A DNA stretch of 53,383 bases, from assembly GCA_945641355.1 (NCBI GenBank), contig CALZEQ010000019.1, positions 1-53,383 of the forward strand, given 5' to 3'. Source of the stretch: an uncultured Mediterranea sp. (GTDB lineage Bacteria; Bacteroidota; Bacteroidia; Bacteroidales; Bacteroidaceae). Below, piece by piece: positions 36,307 to 44,086 of this stretch. A program made the position numbers and the translations under genes. The notes below the pieces were generated by a model that saw nothing but the letters and a program-made list of their open reading frames with translations, did not search any database and had not been told where the DNA came from. Each line of letters opens with the position of its first letter. Positions within the stretch are counted from its first letter, which is position 1.

Positions 36307-36349
36307 TTGAACAAAGAGTTCGTTCAATGTGTGTACGTTTTTGTTCAAT
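36307..36349. promoter_or_regulatory. Candidate AraC operator: repeated GTTCAAT half-sites
   Basis: GTTCAAT occurs at 36322-36328 and again at 36343-36349, 21 bases apart (two helical turns), and its inverse TTGAAC lies at 36307-36312. The cluster lies just upstream of the efflux -7 element and between the two divergent promoters. This spacing is typical for AraC-family direct-repeat operators. Confidence 0.45.
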
Positions 36350-36386
36350 TTAAGCATAAGTTGGCGGTATATTCAGGAAGAGGTCA

Positions 36387-36394
36387 TACCTTTG
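36387..36394 (+). promoter_or_regulatory. -7 element for the AraC regulator gene
   Basis: TACCTTTG followed by CAGCCC matches TAnnTTTG and the downstream bases common at Bacteroides starts. The ATG is 40 bases later. Confidence 0.5.
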
Positions 36395-36433
36395 CAGCCC
36401 TTATGTAGAATCATTATTTTTACGAAGCGCTAT

Positions 36434-37264
36434 ATGAATCCTTTAATTTTATCTAAAGAAGAATCTTTCAGGACTGGAGACACCGACCTGACTTACTTCT
36501 ACAAACGCTTAGTCAAGATGCCCAATGGGGTCTTGCTTTATTGTACCGACGGAGAGGCCGACATTACCGTTGACCTTAAGCAGTACCATATTGTTCCTAA
36601 TACGAACATTATTTTACTAGCCGACTCCATCCTCTCGCTCCGTGCTGCCGGCAAAAACCTCCGTCTGCACTTTTTCGCTTTTTCTGACGAGATGTTCAAG
36701 ATCTCCTGTTTCAGGCTCGAACCCACCTTCATCCATTTCCTGAAGGAGAACCCTTGCTATACGCATTCCGATCCGGAGATACTCCGATTCATCAACGGGA
36801 TGATAGAGGCCAGTTCCAGCATCAGTTATGATAGTAAGAACCGGTTCCGCGAGCACATCGCACGCAATCTGTTGCAGGTGTTTTTCCTCAACACTTATGA
36901 TAAGGTGCAACGGTTCTTTACCAAGGAGCAGATCAGCGGCAACAACCGCAAGGACCAGCTGTTCAAGAAATTCATCTCACTGGTTCATGCCCACTGCACC
37001 ACGCAGCGCGATGTCGCCTTCTATGCCGAACAGCTCTGCATCTCTACCCGCTATCTGGCAGCCATTACCAAAGAGGTGAGCCAACAGTCTGCCAAAGAGA
37101 TAATTGACAGTTTCCTGATGCTGGAGCTGAAAGTGGCACTGCGTTCGACCAACCTCTCGCTGAAGGAGATTGCCGACCACTACCATTTCCCCGACCAATC
37201 GTTCTTCGGCCGCTATTTCAAGAAGCATACAGGCATCTCTCCAAAACAGTATCGTATGAAGTAG
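36434..37264 (+). CDS. AraC-family regulator, probably of the efflux operon
   Basis: A 276-residue protein from the ATG at 36434; the longer frame begins upstream of the promoter and is unlikely. The N-terminal part (about 15-140) is a cupin-like sensor (GVLLYCTDGEADITVDLKQYHIV). The C-terminal part has two helix-turn-helix motifs (RDVAFYAEQLCISTRYLAAIT, then LSLKEIADHYHFPDQSFFGRYFKKHTG) and the tail ISPKQYRMK. It is divergent from the RND efflux operon with direct repeats in the shared intergenic region, so it probably controls that operon in response to an exported compound. The effector is unknown. Confidence 0.93.
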   Translation: MNPLILSKEESFRTGDTDLTYFYKRLVKMPNGVLLYCTDGEADITVDLKQYHIVPNTNIILLADSILSLRAAGKNLRLHFFAFSDEMFKISCFRLEPTFIHFLKENPCYTHSDPEILRFINGMIEASSSISYDSKNRFREHIARNLLQVFFLNTYDKVQRFFTKEQISGNNRKDQLFKKFISLVHAHCTTQRDVAFYAEQLCISTRYLAAITKEVSQQSAKEIIDSFLMLELKVALRSTNLSLKEIADHYHFPDQSFFGRYFKKHTGISPKQYRMK

Positions 37265-37398
37265 CTGCCACCTCGCCGAGAAAGACATGGAGTAGATTTT
37301 GATAGAAGGACAACAAGCCTTTACCTTGTCCGATGGCATGAGGGCGAAAAACAGAGAAAAAAAACGCCAGCTATTCGATAAGAATCAGAAAAATCATG

Positions 37399-37406
37399 TA
37401 CATTTG
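37399..37406 (+). promoter_or_regulatory. -7 element for the GH20 gene
   Basis: TACATTTG matches TAnnTTTG. It lies 33 bases before the ATG. A weak -33-like TTCG is at 37374-37377. No other feature is visible in the 175-base gap after the AraC gene. Confidence 0.5.
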
Positions 37407-37439
37407 TCCCTATATAATCTCACTCTAACCCATTTCTCA

Positions 37440-39074
37440 ATGAAAAACATTCTTTTCTCTTTAGCCGCCATCGCCTTGACCGCCTGCTCACAGGTAGAGG
37501 TACCGGCTCGTTACGAGGTAGTCCCCCTACCTCAAGTCATCACATTGACGGAAGCCGCCCCCTTCAAACTGGATCGGCACTGTGTCATCGCCTATCAGAA
37601 CGACGCAGAAGGGCTGATGTCGCGCAACGCCGAATTTCTGGCCGAATACATCAACCAATCCACCGGCCATACCCTCACCCTGAAGCAACTGGAAGGGACG
37701 GAACAAGGCGGTTCTCATGCCATCATACTCACCCTGGATGCCTCCATACCGAATGACGAAGGCTACCGGCTGACCGCCGATGCGCAAGGGGTTCGCCTCT
37801 GCGCCCGCACACCGCGCGGCATCTTCTATGGCATACAGACCCTGCGCAAGTCGATGCCGGCTTCTGCCCAAGGAGCCACCATCCTGCTGCCATCCGGGCA
37901 GGTGGAAGACCGGCCCCGCTTCGCCTACCGGGGTATGCACCTGGACGTGTGCCGTCACTTCTTCCCGCTATCGTTCGTCAAAAAGTACATCGACCTGCTG
38001 GCACTGCACAACATGAACACGCTGCACTGGCACCTGACCGATGACCAGGGCTGGCGATTGGAGATAAAGAAGTATCCCCGTCTGACGGAGGTAGGGTCGC
38101 AACGCAGCCGCACCGTGATAGGACGCAACAGTGGCGAGTACGACGAGACTCCTTATGGCGGGTTCTATACGCAAGAAGAGGCGCGTGAGATTGTGCGCTA
38201 TGCCCAGGAACGCCACATCACCGTCATCCCCGAAGTAGAGATGCCCGGCCATGCACTGGCCGCACTGGCCGCCTACCCTGAATTCGGCTGTACCGGAGGT
38301 CCGTACGAAGTATGTCCCTTGTGGGGTGTGTTCGACGATGTTTTCTGCATTGGCAACGATCAGGCCATGCAGTTTCTGGAAGACGTACTGGCCGAAGTCA
38401 TCGACATCTTCCCCTCGCGCTACATCCACATCGGAGGCGACGAAGCACCGCGCACCCGCTGGCAGCAATGCCCCAAATGCCAGGCACGCATCCGCACGGA
38501 AAAGCTGAAAGCCGATGCAAAACACTCCGCCGAAGACCGCCTGCAAAGCTACTGCATGACGCGCATCGAACGCTTCCTCAACGAAAGGGGAAGGCAGATT
38601 ATCGGCTGGGACGAAATACTGGAAGGGGATGTGGCTCCCAACGCCACCGTCATGTCGTGGAGAGGCTCGGCAGGTGGCATTCAGGCCGCTCAGATGGGGC
38701 ACGATGTCATCATGACTTCCAACGACTACTGCTACTTCGACTATTACCAGACCAAGGAACGCGAGAACGAACCGTTGGCTATCGGCGGCTATGTGCCCTT
38801 GGAGAAGGTATATAGCCTAGAACCCACCGCCCAACTGACCGCAGAGCAGGCACGTCACATTGTAGGTGCACAGGCCAACCTGTGGACAGAATACATCGCA
38901 ACACCCGAGCACGTAGAGTATATGGTACTGCCTCGCATGGCAGCCCTGTGTGAGGTACAATGGAGCGCACCCGAAAAGAAATCGTACGACGACTTCCGCA
39001 ACCGCCTCACCCGGCTGGTAGACATCTACCAGCGCGACAGTCTGAACTACTCGGTCAGCGGACTCAACGAATAA
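37440..39074 (+). CDS. GH20 beta-N-acetylhexosaminidase lipoprotein
   Basis: A 544-residue lipoprotein (lipobox LTAC). It has a GH20b-type N-terminal domain (about 25-140) and a GH20 TIM barrel with the family landmarks FAYRGMHLDVCRHF, NTLHWHLTDDQGWRLEIKKYPRL, EVEMPGHALAALAAYPE and the catalytic pair Asp334-Glu335 in IHIGGDEAPRTRW. The barrel end is marked by QANLWTEYIATPEHVEYMVLPR. The mechanism is substrate-assisted through the N-acetyl group. It would remove terminal GlcNAc or GalNAc from host or bacterial glycans at the cell surface or in the periplasm. I chose the ATG at 37440 because it opens a clean signal peptide. The gene has its own promoter and terminator. Confidence 0.97.
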   Translation: MKNILFSLAAIALTACSQVEVPARYEVVPLPQVITLTEAAPFKLDRHCVIAYQNDAEGLMSRNAEFLAEYINQSTGHTLTLKQLEGTEQGGSHAIILTLDASIPNDEGYRLTADAQGVRLCARTPRGIFYGIQTLRKSMPASAQGATILLPSGQVEDRPRFAYRGMHLDVCRHFFPLSFVKKYIDLLALHNMNTLHWHLTDDQGWRLEIKKYPRLTEVGSQRSRTVIGRNSGEYDETPYGGFYTQEEAREIVRYAQERHITVIPEVEMPGHALAALAAYPEFGCTGGPYEVCPLWGVFDDVFCIGNDQAMQFLEDVLAEVIDIFPSRYIHIGGDEAPRTRWQQCPKCQARIRTEKLKADAKHSAEDRLQSYCMTRIERFLNERGRQIIGWDEILEGDVAPNATVMSWRGSAGGIQAAQMGHDVIMTSNDYCYFDYYQTKERENEPLAIGGYVPLEKVYSLEPTAQLTAEQARHIVGAQANLWTEYIATPEHVEYMVLPRMAALCEVQWSAPEKKSYDDFRNRLTRLVDIYQRDSLNYSVSGLNE

Positions 39075-39099
39075 ATCTCAACATTCTGTTGGTTCATCC

Positions 39100-39134
39100 A
39101 TCCGTTTCGCCTGCGTGCGAAACGGATTTTTTTT
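39100..39134 (+). terminator. Terminator of the GH20 gene
   Basis: Arms 39100-39110 and 39117-39127 (ATCCGTTTCGC/GCGAAACGGAT) pair perfectly and are followed by eight T, a strong rho-independent terminator 26 bases after the stop. Confidence 0.9.
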
Positions 39135-39143
39135 GCTTGCCAC

Positions 39144-39176
39144 CTGCTCCCTACCTGCTCCCTACCAACTCCCTAC
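39144..39176. repeat. 11-bp tandem repeat (three copies)
   Basis: CTGCTCCCTAC, CTGCTCCCTAC and CAACTCCCTAC follow one another, with a decaying fourth unit. The stretch is pyrimidine-rich and lies between the GH20 terminator and the tRNA-Arg terminator. Confidence 0.75.
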
Positions 39177-39284
39177 CAAACCTACCTCTTCCCAACTCCC
39201 TTCAGAAGACCTACAGACGAAGCCGCAATGGCTTTGGCAAGAAGAAGGGAATGAGAAAAATCTTCACGAATGATACAATGAAAA

Positions 39285-39340
39285 ATGTTCGGATTTGTCA
39301 GCTCCACGCAAACGCTACGTTTGACTGACAAACCCGAACA
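39285..39340 (-). terminator. Branched terminator downstream of tRNA-Arg
   Basis: Arms 39285-39300 and 39325-39340 pair over 16 bp with one G-U wobble. The 24-base loop holds a second small hairpin (AAACG/CGTTT, 39310-39322). On the minus strand a T run follows, so it ends the tRNA-Arg transcript. Confidence 0.7.
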
Positions 39341-39356
39341 GGAAGTAATTTACGTG

Positions 39357-39428
39357 TAGCCCCGAGGGGAATCGAACCCCTATCTAAAGTTTAGGAAACT
39401 TCTATTCTATCCGTTGAACTACAAGGCC
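39357..39428 (-). tRNA. tRNA-Arg (anticodon CCT)
   Basis: A 72-base cloverleaf on the minus strand. The acceptor stem GGCCTTG/CGGGGCT pairs using several G-U wobbles, with A as discriminator. The D stem is GTTC/GAAT. The anticodon stem GAAGT/ACTTT holds the loop TTCCTAA, giving anticodon CCT. The T arm has TTCGATT. CCA is not encoded. The wobble-rich acceptor stem makes the exact ends slightly less certain than those of tRNA-Ser. Confidence 0.93.
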
Positions 39429-39451
39429 CCAAATGCACTTATTCTTGTAAA

Positions 39452-39470
39452 TGCGCTGCAAAGATAATGT
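39452..39470 (-). promoter_or_regulatory. tRNA-Arg promoter (-7 region)
   Basis: On the minus strand this block contains TATCTTTG (complement at 39459-39466), 31 bases before the tRNA. The 19 bases are identical to those upstream of tRNA-Ser at 3738-3756. Confidence 0.6.
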
Positions 39471-39496
39471 ATTCCTTCGATTTTCCGAAAAAAAGT

Positions 39497-39527
39497 TTTG
39501 TTAATCCAACGAACTTTCCGAAATTTG
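39497..39527 (+). promoter_or_regulatory. Promoter for korAB
   Basis: TTTG (39497-39500) and GAAATTTG (39520-39527, one mismatch to TAnnTTTG) are 19 bases apart. The leader to the korA ATG would be about 60 bases. Confidence 0.5.
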
Positions 39528-39593
39528 CCCGCAAGTAACGGAATGAGAAACCTTCCTAAACAATATTAATAAGATTACAAAAGTAGTTACATT

Positions 39594-41432
39594 ATGGCAA
39601 ACGACATGATGGTCAAAGAACTGGAGCAAGTGGTGGTCCGCTTCTCCGGTGACTCCGGCGATGGTATGCAGCTCGCCGGCAACATCTTCTCTACAGTTTC
39701 GGCTACGGTGGGAAACGATATCAGTACGTTTCCCGATTATCCGGCAGACATCCGCGCCCCGCAAGGCTCGCTGACCGGCGTGTCTGGCTTTCAGGTACAC
39801 ATCGGTGCCGACAAAGTCTATACACCCGGTGACAAGTGCGATGTGCTGGTAGCTATGAATGCAGCAGCCCTGAAGACGCAATACAAGTTTGCGAAATCTA
39901 CGGCCTGCATCATCATCGACACGAATGCCTTCGAGAAGTCAGACTTGGAGAAGGCTGCTTTCAAGACGGACAACCCCATTGAAGAGATGGGCATCAAGCA
40001 GGACGTCATTGCAGCTCCTATCTCACAGATGGTAAAAGACTGCCTGGCAGACTCGGGCATGGACAACAAATCCATGCTGAAGTGCCGCAACATGTTTGCT
40101 GTGGGACTGGTATGCTGGCTCTTTAACCGCGACCTAAAAATTGCCGAAGACTTCATCCGCGAGAAATTCGCCAAGAAGCCGGAGATTGCAGAGGCCAACA
40201 TCAAAGTGATACGTGCCGGATATGACTACGGGCACAATACGCACAGCAGTGTAGCCCATACCTACCGTATCGAGAGCAAGTCTACGACACCGGGACGCTA
40301 CATGGACATCACAGGCAACAAGGCTACGGCTTACGGATTCATCGCCGCTGCCGAGAAGGCCGGCCTGAAACTCTACCTGGGCTCCTACCCCATTACTCCT
40401 GCCACCGATGTGCTGCACGAACTCTCCAAGCACAAGTCACTGGGCGTAATGACCGTACAGTGCGAAGACGAAATTGCCGGATGTGCATCGGCTGTAGGTG
40501 CTTCATTTGCAGGCGCATTGGCAGTCACCTCGACTTCCGGTCCCGGTATCTGCCTGAAGTCGGAAGCCATGAACCTGGCTGTCATCATGGAGTTGCCGTT
40601 AGTGGTGCTCGACGTACAACGCGGTGGTCCCGCTACAGGTCTGCCCACCAAGAGCGAACAGACCGACCTGTTGCAGGTTCTCTTCGGTCGCAACGGTGAA
40701 AGCCCGCTGCCGGTGATTGCTGCCACATCGCCCACCGACTGCTTCGAAGCTGCTTACGCAGCCTCCAAGATTGCCTTGGAGCACATGACACCGGTGGTAC
40801 TGCTGACCGACGCTTTCGTAGCCAACGGTTCCGCTGCCTGGAAGTTGCCGAAGCTGGCCGACTATCCCGCCATCTGTCCGCCCTATGTCACTCCCGAGAT
40901 GAAGGAGACGTGGACACCCTACCAACGCAACGAGGAGACCGGTGTACGCTACTGGGCTGTACCCGGTACCGAAGGATTCACACACGTGCTGGGCGGTCTG
41001 GAGAAGGACAACCTGACAGGAGCCATCTCTACGGATCCCGAGAACCATGACCTGATGACGCATCTGCGTGCCGAGAAGATTGCCAAGATTGAAGTACCCG
41101 ATGTGGAAGTAGAAGGCGACAAAGAAGATGCCGACCTGCTGATTGTAGGCTTTGGAGGCACTTACGGACACCTGCATGCTGCCATGGACGAGATGCGTGC
41201 CGCCGGCAAGAAGGTGGCTCTGGCACACTTCAAGTTCATCAACCCGCTGCCCAAGAACACGGCAGAGGTGCTGAAGCGTTACAAGAAGGTGGTAGTAGCC
41301 GAGCAGAACATGGGTCAGTTTGCCTCCTACCTGCGCATGAAGGTGGACGGATTTGTACCTGCCCAGTTCAATCAGGTGAAAGGCCAGCCCTTCGTAGTCA
41401 GCGAACTGGTAGAAGCCTTCAGCAACTTATAA
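39594..41432 (+). CDS. korA: 2-oxoacid:ferredoxin oxidoreductase, fused gamma-alpha subunit
   Basis: A 612-residue subunit. The gamma domain comes first (about 8-190: VVRFSGDSGDGMQLAGNIFSTVSA is its opening, in two adjoining parts). The alpha (pyrimidine-binding) domain begins about 235, with GSYPITPATDVLHELSK and CEDEIAGCASAVGASFAGALAVTSTSGPG. A transketolase-C-like domain follows. This fusion is typical of KorA, which decarboxylates 2-oxoglutarate to succinyl-CoA while reducing ferredoxin, or runs in reverse under anaerobic conditions. The cytoplasmic partner KorB is encoded 85 bases downstream. The exact 2-oxoacid is inferred from the family, not from a residue I can see. Confidence 0.92.
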   Translation: MANDMMVKELEQVVVRFSGDSGDGMQLAGNIFSTVSATVGNDISTFPDYPADIRAPQGSLTGVSGFQVHIGADKVYTPGDKCDVLVAMNAAALKTQYKFAKSTACIIIDTNAFEKSDLEKAAFKTDNPIEEMGIKQDVIAAPISQMVKDCLADSGMDNKSMLKCRNMFAVGLVCWLFNRDLKIAEDFIREKFAKKPEIAEANIKVIRAGYDYGHNTHSSVAHTYRIESKSTTPGRYMDITGNKATAYGFIAAAEKAGLKLYLGSYPITPATDVLHELSKHKSLGVMTVQCEDEIAGCASAVGASFAGALAVTSTSGPGICLKSEAMNLAVIMELPLVVLDVQRGGPATGLPTKSEQTDLLQVLFGRNGESPLPVIAATSPTDCFEAAYAASKIALEHMTPVVLLTDAFVANGSAAWKLPKLADYPAICPPYVTPEMKETWTPYQRNEETGVRYWAVPGTEGFTHVLGGLEKDNLTGAISTDPENHDLMTHLRAEKIAKIEVPDVEVEGDKEDADLLIVGFGGTYGHLHAAMDEMRAAGKKVALAHFKFINPLPKNTAEVLKRYKKVVVAEQNMGQFASYLRMKVDGFVPAQFNQVKGQPFVVSELVEAFSNL

Positions 41433-41458
41433 ATTTAAAATTGAAAATCAAAAATTGG

Positions 41459-41506
41459 CTTGTCAACTTGTACACTTGTCAACTCGTTTACTTGCCAACT
41501 GAAATA
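41459..41506. repeat. 16-bp tandem repeat (three copies) between korA and korB
   Basis: CTTGTCAACT, CTTGTCAACT and CTTGCCAACT begin at 41459, 41475 and 41491, an exact 16-base period. An AT-rich stretch with repeated AAATT/GAAAAT-like words precedes them. The array lies in the 85-base gap between two genes that must be expressed together. Confidence 0.8.
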
Positions 41507-41517
41507 CTATAAAAGAT

Positions 41518-42516
41518 ATGTTTACTGCAAAAGACTATAAGAAAGGACAGCCCCGCTGGTGTCCGGGTTGTGGTGACCACTTCTTCTTGGCTTCACTGCA
41601 CAAAGCAATGGCTGAAATCGGCGTTGCACCGTGGGATATCGCCGTCATTTCGGGTATCGGTTGCTCCAGCCGTCTGCCTCACTATATGAATACATACGGC
41701 ATGAATACCATTCACGGACGTGCCGCTGCCATCGCTACCGGTTGCAAGGTGGCCAATCCGAACCTTACTGTATGGCAGGTATCGGGCGACGGCGATGGTC
41801 TGGCTATCGGTGGCAATCACTTCATCCATGCCAACCGACGCAACATCAATCTGAACATGATTCTGCTGAACAACCGCATCTACGGCCTGACCAAAGGCCA
41901 GTACTCGCCGACATCCCCCCGGGGCTTTGTCAGCAAGTCATCACCCTACGGAACGGTGGAAGATCCCTTCCGTCCTGCAGAACTCTGCTTCGGCGCACGC
42001 GGTCACTTCTTTGCCCGCGCCGTGGCAACGGATGCCGCCGGCACGGTAGAGATACTGAAAGCTGCCTACAACCATCAGGGAGCCAGCGTCTGCGAGATTC
42101 TGCAGAACTGCGTCATCTTCAACAACGGCACACACGACTCGGTCTACAACAAAGAGGGACGTGCAAAGAACGCCATCTTCCTGAAACACGGCCAGCCCAT
42201 GCTCTTTGGCGAGAACAATGAGTACGGACTGATGCAGGAGGGCTTCGGCCTGAAGGTTGTGAAACTGGGAGAGAACGGCATCACCGAGAAAGACATACTG
42301 GTACACGACGCACACTGCCAGGACGACACCTTGCAACTGAAACTTGCTCTGATGGAAGGACCGGACTTCCCCATCGCACTGGGTGTCATCCGCGATGTAG
42401 AGGCTCCTACCTACGACGAGGCAGTACACGCACAGATTGCAGACGTGGCCGCCAAGAAGAAATACCATAACTTCGAAGAGCTGCTGATGACCAACGACAC
42501 GTGGGAAGTGAAGTAA
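41518..42516 (+). CDS. korB: 2-oxoacid:ferredoxin oxidoreductase, beta subunit
   Basis: A 332-residue thiamine-diphosphate-binding subunit. An N-terminal cysteine motif WCPGCGDHF (one [4Fe-4S] ligand set in the family) is followed by SGIGCSSRLPHYMNTYG and the TPP motif GDGDGLAIGGNHFIHANRRN ending in NN-RIYGLTKGQ. The KorB type is favoured over pyruvate oxidoreductase because the beta subunit is short and paired with a gamma-alpha fusion. It acts with KorA in the cytoplasm. A strong terminator hairpin follows 33 bases later, and that hairpin is repeated at the right end of the window. Confidence 0.94.
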   Translation: MFTAKDYKKGQPRWCPGCGDHFFLASLHKAMAEIGVAPWDIAVISGIGCSSRLPHYMNTYGMNTIHGRAAAIATGCKVANPNLTVWQVSGDGDGLAIGGNHFIHANRRNINLNMILLNNRIYGLTKGQYSPTSPRGFVSKSSPYGTVEDPFRPAELCFGARGHFFARAVATDAAGTVEILKAAYNHQGASVCEILQNCVIFNNGTHDSVYNKEGRAKNAIFLKHGQPMLFGENNEYGLMQEGFGLKVVKLGENGITEKDILVHDAHCQDDTLQLKLALMEGPDFPIALGVIRDVEAPTYDEAVHAQIADVAAKKKYHNFEELLMTNDTWEVK

Positions 42517-42549
42517 ACCACCACGTGTTACATCACCCCCTCTATATCT

Positions 42550-42586
42550 CAAAGCGTGGAACTTACCCTTCCACGCTTTGTTTTTT
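42550..42586 (+). terminator. Terminator of korAB (copy 1 of a repeated hairpin)
   Basis: Arms 42550-42561 and 42569-42580 (CAAAGCGTGGAA/TTCCACGCTTTG) pair perfectly around CTTACCC, and a six-T run follows. The whole 31-base hairpin, loop included, recurs at 53167-53197. Confidence 0.9.
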
Positions 42587-42657
42587 ACTGTTCCGCGTCA
42601 AACCGGCAAAACATAGATAAACCTTTTTCAAAAACAATACCATGCGAATACACTTTG

Positions 42658-42696
42658 TATTTTCCATCCGAAAGATTCAACACAAATTGTTTACTA
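42658..42696 (+). repeat. 39-bp repeat block upstream of the GH105 gene (copy 1)
   Basis: This block matches 53291-53329 at 37 of 39 positions and lies 17 bases before the GH105 ATG. The other copy follows the second hairpin copy in the same order and orientation. It may contain promoter or operator signals for the next gene in both places. Confidence 0.8.
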
Positions 42697-42712
42697 TTAA
42701 ATCAAAACACTT

Positions 42713-43849
42713 ATGAAATTGAAAACATTACTTTTCCCCTTAGCGGGAGCCTGTCTGCTGGCCTGCTGTTCAAAGCAGCAACCCACTCAGCAACAAGACA
42801 TTGACCAAACAGTGGAGATTATCCATCGGGTGAATGATTATTGGCAAAAAGCACATCCGCAACCGGATAGTTACCAATGGAATTATGCCGTCTACCACAC
42901 CGGCAACATGGAGGCCTTCTTCCTGACGGGCGACAGTGCCTACTACAACTACTCATTGGCCTGGGCAGAACACAACGAGTGGAAAGGAGCCAAAAGCGAC
43001 GACAAAGAGGAGTGGATATACAGTCACGGTGACAGTGAAGAGTGCGTGCTTTTCGGAGACAACCAGACCTGCTTCCAGACCTATTACGACCTCTATATGC
43101 TGGCACCCGACCCGCAGAAGGTTGCCCGTGCCCGCGAAGTGATGGAATATGAAATAAGTACCGATGCCAACGACTACTGGTGGTGGGCCGACGGACTCTA
43201 TATGGTGATGCCGGTCATGACCAAATACTATAAACTGACACAAAATCCGCTCTATCTAGAGAAGCTGTACGAATATTGGTCGTACACCAACAGCATCATG
43301 TACGACGAGGAGAGCGGTCTCTACTACCGCGATGCCAAGTACGTCTATCCCAAACATCAGAGCGTGAACGGGAAGAAGGACTTCTGGGCACGAGGCGACG
43401 GATGGGTGATGGCTGCTTTTGCCAAAGTACTGCAAGACCTTCCGACCGATGATACCCATCGCACCGAATACCTGACCTATTACCGGAAGCAGGCAGCCGC
43501 CATAGCTGCCTGTCAGCAGTCCGACGGTTACTGGACACGCAGCCTGCTGGATCCCGAACAGGCACCCGGCCCCGAGACAAGCGGCACGGCCTTCTTCACC
43601 TACGGTCTGTTGTGGGGTATGAACAACGGTCTGCTGGACAAGGCAACCTACGAACCGGTGGTACGCAAGGCGTGGAACTACCTGTCCACCGTAGCTCTGC
43701 AACCCGACGGACGGGTGGGCTACGTGCAGCCCATCGGCGAACAGGCCATTCCCGGTCAGGTGATAGATGCCAACTCCACCGCCGACTTTGGTGTAGGCGC
43801 CTTTCTGTTGGCTGCTTGCGAGATGGTACGATTCCTGCAAGCGGAATGA
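42713..43849 (+). CDS. GH105-like unsaturated uronyl hydrolase lipoprotein
   Basis: A 378-residue lipoprotein (signal ends at a Cys in LLACCSK). The sequence is that of an (alpha/alpha)6-barrel of the YteR/GH88-GH105 group: QWNYAVYHTGNMEAFFLTGD, HSHG-like YSHGDSEECVLFGDNQTC, WWWADGLYMVMPVMTKYYK with the probable acid Asp160, FWARGDGWVMAAFAKVL, and a C-terminal GVGAFLLAACEM. GH105 enzymes hydrate unsaturated rhamnogalacturonyl ends left by pectate or rhamnogalacturonan lyases. Lipidation suggests a surface or periplasmic site. No lyase or pectin PUL gene is in the window, so its partners may be encoded elsewhere. It is convergent with the GH36 gene. Confidence 0.9.
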   Translation: MKLKTLLFPLAGACLLACCSKQQPTQQQDIDQTVEIIHRVNDYWQKAHPQPDSYQWNYAVYHTGNMEAFFLTGDSAYYNYSLAWAEHNEWKGAKSDDKEEWIYSHGDSEECVLFGDNQTCFQTYYDLYMLAPDPQKVARAREVMEYEISTDANDYWWWADGLYMVMPVMTKYYKLTQNPLYLEKLYEYWSYTNSIMYDEESGLYYRDAKYVYPKHQSVNGKKDFWARGDGWVMAAFAKVLQDLPTDDTHRTEYLTYYRKQAAAIAACQQSDGYWTRSLLDPEQAPGPETSGTAFFTYGLLWGMNNGLLDKATYEPVVRKAWNYLSTVALQPDGRVGYVQPIGEQAIPGQVIDANSTADFGVGAFLLAACEMVRFLQAE

Positions 43850-43968
43850 GCGTTACCTGTTCCCTCCCTATCCGATTCCAATCATAGTTTCATGTTTGTC
43901 GTCCTATAGGGAGGGACTACGATTAAGTTTGACTGGAAATCCGTTTCTTCCACTACGCCTTATCCCTA

Positions 43969-44011
43969 TACGCCAAATCGCCGACTTGGGTGATGCCGGC
44001 GATTTGGCGTA
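43969..44011. repeat. Perfect 15-bp inverted repeat between convergent genes
   Basis: Arms 43969-43983 and 43997-44011 (TACGCCAAATCGCCG and its complement) enclose a 13-base loop. No T run follows in either direction. It lies between the GH105 and GH36 gene ends, so it could be a terminator of a T-poor kind or a repetitive palindromic element. Confidence 0.75.
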
Positions 44012-44045
44012 CGGAGATAACGTATAATCGTACAACCAATAGACC

Positions 44046-44081
44046 TGAGGGTTGGTTGAACTTGGTGTCAGCCAACCCTCA
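44046..44081. terminator. Hairpin after the GH36 gene
   Basis: Arms 44046-44059 and 44068-44081 form 14 bp with one G-U wobble (TGAGGGTTGG core). It starts 5 bases after the GH36 stop on the minus strand. The T run is poor, so termination strength is uncertain. Confidence 0.55.
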
Positions 44082-44086
44082 TTGAA

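Noticed and set aside
36329..36433. Extended start of the second AraC gene
   Set aside because: The extra residues would be read from DNA that holds the promoter and the operator-like repeats.
39285..41506. CRISPR array
   Set aside because: The repeats seen in this window are 10-42 bases with no regular unique spacers of CRISPR size, and no cas genes are present.
42556..42804. Short frame starting in the korAB terminator
   Set aside because: It begins inside the hairpin and runs into the GH105 gene in another frame; its first residues only reflect the repeated hairpin.
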